From the NCBI RefSeq assembly GCF_029227915.1, contig NC_079879.1:21778501-21842500 (forward strand): 64,000 nt of DNA, read 5' to 3'. The notes under the pieces were generated by a model. The model did not search any database and was not told the origin of the DNA. It worked only from the letters and a program-made list of their open reading frames with translations. This document shows positions 36,801 through 48,800 of this stretch, in pieces (the stretch's first letter is position 1; every line of letters starts with the position of its first letter). The position numbers and the translations under genes were made by a program. The stretch is from Hydractinia symbiolongicarpus (Eukaryota; Cnidaria; Hydrozoa; Anthoathecata; Hydractiniidae).

Positions 36801-39800
36801 CCCAAAAATAGGCGATAAACTGAAAGATTCAAGTTTTTGTAATAATAAACTCTGCATCGTAAATACATGTATTATTTAGAGTAATATGTATGTCCAATTT
36901 TGATAAAGGGGTATTCCAAAACTCTACTACTTGCTCTATACAACATAAATTTTGTCACAACATAAAGATAAATTATTATGGCACTGCTGGAGAGTCAATG
37001 CACACTTGTAATGTTAACATTTCGGTTAACTAACCCGAAAGTGGTGTTACTGGATGTATCTCTAGGTCGGCATCGCTTCACATTTGAGCAGCTTCCAACT
37101 GAACCAAATAAATTTTTCATTCCATCCTGAAAAGATTAAGAGGTACACAAGACAGCAAACCGTTGTGACAGTTGCTTACAAAATACAAATACATAAGAGA
37201 TCATTAACTTTTAAATGACACAATAATATTCCACGTAAAATCGAACCTACAAAAAAGTGTGTTTTAAAAGTTATGTCCAATTCTCATGCTAAAAGTGGCA
37301 TGTCATTTTAAAAATCAAAATATGAAAAAATTGAAAGATGAAAGAATTTCCTTGTAACTACATATTGTGATTACTGATCAAGATTCAGTTGGAATTTTAT
37401 TTGACAACTGAAAAAAATTCTAGCTGTCAGAGCTTCTTGCATTAAAGTGTAGAATATTTAGACATCTTATTCATATTTATTAGAAGAAAAGACTCACCTC
37501 TGTTAATGACAGTGGTATGTTCGAAATGTACAATCGGACTTCTTCAGATCCAACTTTAGTGGGAGATATCTTATAACCGTCGGGTCTAGAAAATTCACAA
37601 GTACAAGTTCCTTTACAAAAATTTTGCAAACTTTATTTTTAAGAGGCAAATGGGATGGAAAAAGTAAGAATTTTAGCAAAAATATATAATACACAAAACA
37701 CAATTAAAAGCATAGGTAATCAACAAGGGCTTCAACAAATGTGGTTGAAGAAATATTTTCTGATAAATACAGAGAAAACAAGCATGTTCTGCAATGAAGA
37801 AACAAATATTTTCAATGCTAAAAAAGGAAAACATTTATACAAAAAAATTTAGTGTACATGTAAACTGAATATTTTTAAATGATTAATTTTAAATCCAAAT
37901 GATACTGTGAAAAAAGTAAATGCTATACCTTGCATTTAAAAAAAAATCATAAGGCCTAAAAAGTCAGGTTAGGGGTAAGGCTGCGAAAACTTTTGCATTA
38001 TGCGCAAAAAAAAAAGATTATAAAAAAATTGCTATTTTTCCATTACAACTAAACGTAAAAAAACGACGCTTTGCACCTGCTGTGAATTGGTATAACTCAG
38101 ACAAAGGAACTTTCGTCACTGAAAGTGCTTTGTTTTAAATTAAAATTTCAAACAAAGTAAATTTTTTAAAAAAAACAATAACAGACTTAAAGAAAGTAGA
38201 AGAGATATTGATACGAACTGTAAAAAAAGTAAGTACAATTTTATTTGATGTATATATACGAACTTCTGAAACAAAGTTAATCACAAGCAATTTTAAATTC
38301 AAACATTGGTTTTTTATGAAATAGTAAAAGTAAACTAAAAACTAATAGTTCGGAGGGATTTTAAAACAAAATATAGCGTTGTTAAAACTTCATACAATTG
38401 CATTGTGATGGCTTTAGAATAAAATATGGTATTGTTTAAGCTCTAAACGATTGCAAGGTGATTGCTTGAGGAATTACAGTGTTGTTCAAGCCAACTTTGT
38501 TATTATTATTTATTATATAATATCACAATATAAAAGTGAACTTTGTTAACAAAAAGAATTTTTGATATTATTTTTTTTAATAAAGATATGTGCACTAATA
38601 GTGCAATTAATATCACAAAATTTGCTGATGATAAAAATTTGCTAAATTCACAGATTTTTTGATGCAGTCTGAAATTTTCTGTGGATTACCAATATGCTTG
38701 TTATTAGAAATTATATACCTTGGCACCGCAACATGTTTTTCCACAAAATTGTCATTATATTTCTGTTGTTGATATGTGTTAAAGTTCTTTTGTTCGAATG
38801 ATGTTTTCATTGGATCCCAATCCGAGAGTGTGTCGTCTTCTACATCATCCATGCTATAGAAACAAGCCAGAGATACAATTTTTAGCAGCGTGCTGGCATA
38901 CTGCAGTACACTTGAATTTCATAAACATGATAATTCACAATTACATATTACATTATTACAGAACTAGTTGCCAACCCGTGAAAAAATCCACATGGTCGCC
39001 AGCCCTTTATATATTGAATTTCGTGTTTCTGTTAGAGACAAACAGACAGAAGATAGCTATTATTAAATCCAAAAAACCACCACAGACTTAAAGGGGAAGT
39101 TTGGTCAAAAATTATTTTTTTATTATCAGGCATAAAAGAAAAAAAATGGATACCATAATTTTTTTCAAGTGAAACCCTCTTTTTTCTGAAATAACCTGTG
39201 TTAAAGATAAATTAGGTAGCTATATCATCATTTTAGAGCTTGAATTGCTGCGAATTGGATCCATTGCTTACAAATTGACACTGTATTTTCAAAAAAGTAA
39301 TTTGTTACAGATTTGAAAGAAAATATAGCTAGAAAAAAGTAGGTTCAAAAAACATGCAGAATGCAGTGGAGCGGATACATAGATAAATTATTTACCTTTA
39401 TTTATTTTCCATGTTGCGAATAATTTAAATTTCGATTCAACAATGGAATAGATCTGGTTGGAAACCGTGATTTTTCAAATTTGACTTGTTAATAAATTTT
39501 CTGCTCTGATCAATTTTGATCCAAAGTGAAAGTTGAAATCATTTCAAATTTTCGGGTGGAAGGAAAAAAAATATAAAGGTAAAAGAATAAATTTAGCTGA
39601 ACAGTGAACAAATAAAAAGATTATTCTTGTTTTGAGTGAAAATTAACCTCAAGATGGCAGTAACCCTTAAAATACTCATGGTTATTCAGGGACTATATCT
39701 ATAACACTCCATATTTTTCTGTTAAAACACTTTTGTAGCTATCATACTATTATCTTTTACCAAAAGTATTCACCTTCCACAATTTCTTTTTAAACTAAAA

Positions 39801-42800
39801 TGCTGTGTATAATTAATTATTTTCGCTGAATATAGCTCCATAGTCCTTTTAAATCTATGCAGAAAGATGGTGTATCATAGAACTTTACAACAATCTTTAT
39901 AATATATATTGCACTGAGTGAATTATAACTGCTGATATCATTTTTGTTTTGAATTTTTAAACATGTTTAGTAAATAAAACACCTTGGTAGGGTGTGTGGA
40001 AATGTTTTTACTCTGGATATTTTTAGAGCACAAATCTTTCAAAATATACAAAAGAGTAATGAAAAGTCATAAATTTTCTAAATAGTAAATCTTTCTTGTT
40101 TATACATTTTAACGAGAATTTTCTACTGATTCAGCAATTTAAATAATAAGTTAAATCAGATGATTAAGTTCCATAACTTCAAGAAATACCAAAGATAATA
40201 TGTATACATAAACACCAAGTAAAAAATGCAGTGGAAAACCTTTTTTAGCTGCTCAAACAACAGCTAAAAAAGGGTTTCCACCTAAGTATTTGTTTTCATT
40301 ACAACTTTTTGTATGTTCGCTGATCTAGAACTTATTTCACAGCTTTTTAAAATTAACGTGTTTAGCCTTCTAGTTTTTCCCCCATCGTGGTAAATATTTT
40401 TTTTTGACAATGTGTGCATACAACCGTCAATATATAAATTGTACCTGTAGTATGAGAACATGATTAAATTAAATTAAATATTAGGAGTTATTAATGTCAG
40501 ATTTTGGAGAAATATTGTTACAATAACCAAAATAAAAATACAGTTACTTTGCAGAAATTGCTTGCAATGTTTCGTCAACTACACTTTCCAAGTCAATGTG
40601 GTATGAGGTAGTTTCTTCTTGCTCGTTTTCTGTTGTAACAGGAATAATTTGTTCAGCACCAGTTTCTTCATCAAATTCAAGACCAATTTGTTTGAGTTGC
40701 TTTAAAACTTTGTTTGTATACTTAGGTCGATCTTTAGTCTAAATATGCAATGTTTGGTCATTTTGCAAAGTCTAGGCAATACAGTGTAATACACTAGTGT
40801 AATACACTGTACGCCACAGTGTATACACTGCACGCCACAGTGTATTACACACTTAAATAATGCTGCTTGTGCAATTTTAAAAATTATATTTTAGAGGTAA
40901 AAATAGTAACAAAATTTTTTTGCCCTGTATACTGCACAGAATTGTTATTTTGCTGTTGGAACAAACTTTGTGCGAGTTCCATCAATGTGCACAACCAGGA
41001 ATTATAACCCATACAAGTCATGAGGGATAAATTATTCAAACGTTACCACTACTCAACATTAAGGTTATTGAAATATTTTTTCCCATTTTAAATGTATTTG
41101 GGATAAGAATTTTACAGATTTTGTTCTCCCTTTTATATTAATATTAGTTTTTTGTGTGGCAGATGACCATATTGCGTATTCTTTCAGTCCTGCTTAATTA
41201 TGACTGACTTTTTTAGCCACAACAGATACCTTTTTGCTGCAAAAGGAAACAAAAGTTCTAGGAATGATTATTTTTTTACAGAAATTTAAATAATTCTGCA
41301 TGAAGTTCTTTACGAAAGATTTTTAAAGAATTAAAAAATTCTGCAATGTTCTCACATAGCTAAGCAACGAAACAAACAATTAAAGATGCACGATTCTTAT
41401 TTTAAAAGAATTATATTGGGAGGCAAATAAAAGTTAGCCCTTAGCATTTACATAATAATTTCATAGTAAATGACCAACATATTTTCAAAACATATACCTT
41501 AGAGTCAGCAATTATTTGCAGTGGTAAAATCATACATGAGAAGTCCCTAGACATATGCAAAAAAAAAGCTAATGATATAAAAACAACGAAAGCTATTGTT
41601 TTATCAGAGCATAGTTCAGTTCTCTGCGGCAATGCACAAAAATTAACAGGAACCTGAGGTATAAAATGATGTTAGACTTATATTATAGAGCTTAAAAAGT
41701 TAGCTAACAAGTCTTTTTAAATTTTTTAAAAAGGTCTTTTCGTTCTCAAGATATTCATTCAGATTTAATTATGTTGCAAAAATGTATTTGTTGTCATATA
41801 GAACAAAGAGTAAGACAATATCACTGACCCAGTAAATATAGCTAAGAAGGTGCTGGGTTATACAAAAAAAGATTGCATATGAGTATTGCATGAAAGTATT
41901 ATTGAGCAAGGAAGAATATCAGAAAGCAATAGAAGCTGTTGGATTCCATCAGAAAGATTATAGACTATCAGAACAAAAGATTACTGAGGAAGAAGAATAT
42001 TAGAAAGTCCTAAAGAAGAAAAAAGGTTAGTAGTTTTAATAATTATCAATCATGTCATATTTAGGGAACAGGAAATTTTGACATTTCTTGTCATCAGTAA
42101 TTTTAGACCTGTTAAAGGAAACCCAAGGTATAAAATGATCCTGGACTTATATTGTAGAGCTTAAAAATTTAGCTAACAGGTCTTTTTAAAAACTTTTAAA
42201 AAGCTCCTTTCGCTCTCAAGATATTCACATTTTAAGAATTCCAGATTTAATTATGCTGCATGAATTATGTTGTCATATTTAATTAATAGCAAATTTGGAC
42301 ATTTTCTTTTATCAGTAATTTTAGGGGGTGTGCATTCTTTAACTTTATTAATGCTTATTATTGATAATAAAAGAGCACATCTAGACGCATTTCATGAACA
42401 TATCAATAGTTTGCACCCAAAGATTTAATTTACAAATGAACATGAGAACGGTACGCTTCCTTTCTTAGACACACTAGTGTCTCGCAACAGTGGTAAGTTA
42501 TCAGTATCAGTATACCGCAAACCAACTCATACTGATCAATATCTTAACTACACATCTAATCACCAAATGTCCTGCAAAGAAAGAAAGAGAAAGAAAGTGT
42601 AGTGTCATATTACTGGACAGAGCAGTCAAAGAGCCGTACGTAACGCAGATACAGACAAAATGAGATTGCAGACCATAGCTGGAAGAATGATCATGTTATA
42701 AACTGGGACAGCCCTCGTAAAAACGGTCGGATATTGGACATTGTCCCACCTAGACGCAAATATGTCCGACAAAAATCAGTTCTGGCCTGTCATTTTGTCC

Positions 42801-45800
42801 TGCACGTTTTTTTTTAGCTACATTTTCCCTATTATAACTTTAAAAAATAAAAATTAAAACATGGAAAAATAACGAGATAATTTAAATATAATCTGTCTCT
42901 TTTAATCAATCTTTGTTCTGCATCACTTTCTGCGTTTTCATCTGCCATGTGCCATTATGGAAGTTTCTTAATCATAATCACACATACCACAAATAATAAA
43001 TGTGGTTAGGGGCCGTTAAAAAACAAAGTAAGGCTGGCTGCGCATTTTAATAAGCCAATCAAATCGCAAAAAATGCTGTCGCTAAAGAATACTTAAGTTT
43101 GTATTTTTATAATTATTTGTAAAGTCATCACTAGCGAATAGGAAAAAATATGCTTAAGTTTATCCACATGGCTTAAATAAAAGTTTAGCTACATTTTAAC
43201 AAAATTTATACAAAAAAAATACCGCACGTGGGTTTCGTTTTTAAAATTGTTTGAATAGAAATAACACTCGCAGCAAAGAAAAAATCAATTATTTGGGACC
43301 TGCTATGGTTTCGAATTGTTTTGTCAAACAAAGAAAACATTTTTCCTTTACCTTCAACACTCCATCGTCTTAAAAAATTATTTAATTCACTTTAATATAA
43401 AACATCTCTGAGTGAGATCATTTAAACTGGTAAAAAACGCCTGTCACTTGCGCTTTTATAAGAAATGAAAATGTGTTCATTCTACATTTATCGCATGTAA
43501 CCTTCAAGTATGAGTGAAATTATTGATTTTCCTTGTTGTTTTTGCGAAAGAAGCACGAGGTATTAGTGCATATCGTGTCAAAAAACATCTTGTAACATAT
43601 GTTATACTAACAGTACAGTCAATGGGTACAGCGAAGAGGAAAAACGTGTTGGTAGACGTCCTGATTGTTCTGTTGTTATTAATAAGCCGCCGAAAAAAAA
43701 CCAAAGAAGCATATTTTCAGCCTTTGGAAAAAACCCACCAACATTAGCGAAGCAATCAGCAACAAATATAGTAATTCGTCACTCTGTTATATTTATTATT
43801 TTAATTTTCACAATATCTTTTGTGTCTCTTTAATTTTTTTTAATTGTTTATTTGCAGAATACACCGCAGACCAAAGGCAAAACAAATCCGGAACAACACA
43901 AGCAAATAACATCAACAAGAACAGTAACACCTGCTACTATTGAGAAGTGGAAAGCTGAGCTGGCACAACACAGCGTTGCTGAATTGCTGCTTTATGATAT
44001 AAAAGATGGCAAGGTTAAGAACATGCAATGTAAATTTTGTACAACGTATCAGTCCCAGATCAAAACATTGCCAAATTACAGTAACATCTTAGTTGTTGGA
44101 ACCCAAAACTACAAAAAAAAGTGCAGTAGAAGACCATGCAACAAAGAGTAGACATCACTTAAAAGCCCATAGCCTGTATTTGAAAGCAACAGGAGTTTCT
44201 CTGGATGAACGAGCTACAACTTTGTCTGCGACCGATTCTTCCAACGTTTGTCGCTGGTTTGGCCAAGATGGATGAAAAATATATGCAACGAACGAAAAAG
44301 AAATTTGAAGTGGCATATTTTTTTGCTAAAAATCGCCCCCTGTTGACAACATATCCGGAGTTGCTGAAGTTACAGAGAAAACATGAAGTTGACATTGGTA
44401 TAGCGTATAACACTGATTGCGCTTGTGGAACATTTATTGATTATATGGGTAAAGATATGAAGCAGCAACTCAATGATGATCTTGCGAAAGCCAAGTTTTT
44501 TAGCGTACTTTGTGATGGTTCTACAGACAACGCAGTTGTTGAAAATGAGGTAATATGTGACAATTCCAGGGATTTTGATTACAACCTATAATTATCGATC
44601 ACTATTTTGCGATAATTCATGAAAAAAACAACAGAATTATCGATAAATAAAATGGATTAGCGATCAGATCATTAGCGATCAACAATGCTGAGCTATAATT
44701 ATTGATAATAGTGCAATATGGCCGACGCATAAATTTGTTAGCTTATTAAGCGAAAAGCAAGCTAGACAACATTCTTTTCATGTTTGTCGATTTAATAACT
44801 TGCAAAACAGCAAAAATGGTTTACTTGATGTTTTCATAAAGTGTATTAATATTCTTTTTAGAATCATAAATATAATTTGTTTGATCGCTGTAAAGAATAA
44901 AAAAATAATTTAGTTAGTCTTTTTTAATTTTTTTTGTTCTGCAAAATATCACACACTGTAAACATGCGGCGCTGTCCAGACCCCCTTTTATTTTTGATTC
45001 TTCTTTTGGACGCAATGGCTGCGCTGGAACAAAACATTAAATTAACTTACTACTTTATAATAACAAGTAAGAAACAAGTTTCTTTTTGTATGAAAGTCTA
45101 CGCCAATAAATTTACAGCTTTTTTAAAACTAAGTCTGAGTTACGGGAGCTAGGTAGCCTCTAACAGTTGCATTGGAATAATTTTAGTTGTGATCGTTTAA
45201 TTTGCCAAACTTTTAGTCTGAAAAATTATATTATATCTGCAAATAAAATAAGAAAATCTGCTTAAATGCAAATTGATACAGCCAAATTAGGGGGTGTTTT
45301 TGTTTGTGCCACTTAAAGCCCTGTTTACACAAACCACGCAACATACAAAACACTACTGGAAAGTCCTGTTTTTAACCATGTTAGATTTTTTTTCACTGCT
45401 TGCATCCCAGGAGATTTCTTTATATTACACAAAATTGTAGTACCAAAAATATCATTTTTAGACACTGACACAATAAACCTAGTGTGTGGTCAATCTGTAA
45501 CTAATTTTTCCCACACACGGTGGAGAAGAGTTCTGTGTGCTTCAGAAATCTTGATGGTTCATATATATAACTCAGAAGTGGACCATGGGGTCCACTTCTG
45601 AGTTATATATTTATAGTAATGTATCTTAACCAAAAAATAAATTTAGCCTCTTATTTTTGGTCACGCGATAGTGAAATCAGGGTCTGTTCATACGTCAAAG
45701 CTTTTCTCTAGGTCCACTCACCACGATTTTCTGATTTTTTACACAGTTATTTATAAATAAATACTAGGAGGTAACATTTTTGATTATTATTACTTTTTTC

Positions 45801-48800
45801 TATAAATGGTTTAAAATATTATTGCAGATCATTATCTAGTCCCACATGCGGCCTCTGGTTTCAAATTATTTTCACATTTTCTTGAAATTGATAAAATATA
45901 GAGAACAAGATTATTTACCAATTTTTAGTTGATTTAATGCTACCACCCAAAATTAACCGCAAATAAGGTTTTCATGTTTGTCTAAAAATTTCATTATTTA
46001 TTCTCATCTTTGATAATCGCGTGTGAGCATTAAGATGTAAAGTTGTTTCACTATACAGAAATAATTTTGATATGGTTTACATTATTAGTAAGTAGCACAA
46101 TTAAATTATAATATATCATGAGGAAAGTATTTACATCCGTAGTTTTTGCATTTTACGTTACAAAATAATATGAAATGGAAATGTTTATGTTTTCATTTTA
46201 GTTTTACCTTGTGTTACCAAATTATTTCCTCATGAGGGTGGAATAATTTCTAAAGGAAGAAACTGTTTGCAGGAGAAACTATGCAGCCATCAGGAAAGAT
46301 CAAATAATTTCAAAAATAAATTTTAGTACTAAAAATGTCAGTGTGTACTTAACTTTTATCTTCAATAAGGAGGAAAGCATTTCTTTTTACCATTAGAAAG
46401 TTAAAAGTGTCAGTATTGTGTTCTTTATAAACGTGTTTCTTAAATTAGAAAGACAACTCCCCGTGTCCTTCTTGATATGGTCTTCCATTCTTGAAGATAC
46501 GCAGAAAAATTCCCTGGCTAAAAACACACTAAGATTTCCATTTGAAATGCTTCTCATGTAAATTGAGAACAAAACCACTTGTATGTATAATCCTCTATTT
46601 TTCCCCAAAACACAACGAAATCAATAAAAATACAAAGACCCTCTTTCCCCCAAAATTTGGACGTCCTTTTAAGGATGACTCTATGCATTATGAAAGAAAA
46701 ATAGCCAATGACCTTTTCCCCAGCCTTGTTACAACATTGGTCTGGGATAGAAAGTGATACATTTTATTTATTTGTAACAAAGAGTACATGAAACACGTTT
46801 CCTTGGTTTACTGATTTTGTTACAAACTTTTTTTGAAAGGAAAAAGTGATGCAGTTTCCTAGAGCAAAAACTACATAAAAACGCAATGTTGAAATAAACA
46901 AAACACATAACTATCCACATGTTCGTCGGCTATCCTCTTGCTTTATTCTCTAGATTATGATCCTATAAAAATAAAATTTATCCTGACTAAAAATCAAGGT
47001 AACTAGCTAAACTTTCTTGGTCAATTTTGAATCTTCTGATTGCTTATCTAGAAAATAATTATCTAAAAAGAAGAAAATAACACAGATCAAACAAAAATAA
47101 TAATAAAGAATTATTTAGCTTTCAGACACAGTGTTTTTCCCTGCAGCAAGGGATCAAAACTCGGGTTCCTTTAGCTCGCTAGCATTTATCAAGTACCGGT
47201 GTCATTATTATTTATTTTAATTTATGCTAATTTAGCCCTAGCAAAAGTAGCGATAAATAAGAAAAGAAAATCCCTTAGCGATATTTTTTGATAATTTTAT
47301 ATTTTTAATCTAAATTATCGATAAAACTTTTTGCTTAGCGATCAGGCGCTATAAGTGATCGATAATGAAAAATTATCACTAAATAGCTTGTTATCAAATT
47401 CCCTGGAATCGTCACATATATGCAATACATTTTGACCCCACTCCAGTTAAACTCAAATTGTGTAGAAGTTAAGGTGTCTTTTTTTAGCATGACTCATTTT
47501 AAGCATCAATATGCTGTTGGTGTGGCAGCTGCTCTCGCTGAAAGCTACGATGACATGGACACAATAAAAAGTCCCATTGAAAGTGAGTTTAAGTCTATCG
47601 GCATAATGCCAGCTAAAAAACTGATGGATTTACTTCTGACGGAGCAAGTGTAAATCGAGGGTATAAAAACAGTGTAAAAATGGTGTTACGAGAGGAATGG
47701 GAGTGGCTTGTATTTATTTGGTGCATCGCACATTGGTTGGAATTGGCCTTATCTGATGCGTTGAAAGGTACCGACTTTGATATTGTAGATGAGATACTAC
47801 TAAGGACATATCAGAAAGCACCAAAGAAACTTTGGGAGTTACGTCAGATGCATGATCTTTACGCTCCTGCGATGGATTACATAGAGGAAGGGGTTAAACC
47901 CAAAAAAGCAAACGGCACTCGTTGGATCTCACACAAACTGGCAGCTATGAAAATTTGTTTGGATAAATATGGTCTTTTCGTAAAGCATTTAGAACATCTT
48001 AGTCAAGATAAAGCGGTGGAAGGAGAAGATTGTACAAAAATGAGAGGTTATCTAAACAAGTGGAAGCAGTCTAAAGTACCAATAATGCTGGCAATGTTTA
48101 TAGATTTGCTCAAAATACCATCAGCGCTCTCGCAAGACTTCCAACGTGAACAAATTGACACAGTTTCAGCGATGAGATCACTATCACTTACCAAAGATCG
48201 CGTAGCAATGTTTGAGCGCAAAAGTTTTGAAAAATTGCCACACGTGCAAGACCTGCTAAGTAGAATAGAAGACAAAGATGGCATTAAGTACTACCAAAAT
48301 GTGAAAATGACAAATTTTGTAGCAGCAAAGGAGCATGTCAAGGCAACGAAAAGGAATTTTGCAAAATGTCATTATTGAGAATGTTACATGACGACTTGAA
48401 GAAGATGACAGTAGAGATATCCTCAGATACGTTAATCAAACATTCCATTGAAACATGCCGGCTTCAGTGCTTCAACAGCAGATCTGTTAAATCAATTTCA
48501 CGATCTCCTACGATACTCACACAAATACCTTTCTGTTTCGGCGACACCTTACAGGGTCTGTTGGAGAAGAATTTTTTCATCATCCAGAAATCAATTGTGG
48601 AAAGATTTATTAATTCTCGTCGAATTGTTATTTTCGATCCCTGTAAGCAATGCCAAGTTTGAGCGCATGTTTTCCAAACACAAAACTGTCAAAACTATCA
48701 ATACGGGTTCATTGTCACAAATCCGACTGGAGTCCCTTTTGAGGATTGTCAAAGACGGGCCGTCTATTAAGCAGTATGACCCATCAAATGCTGTAAGAAT

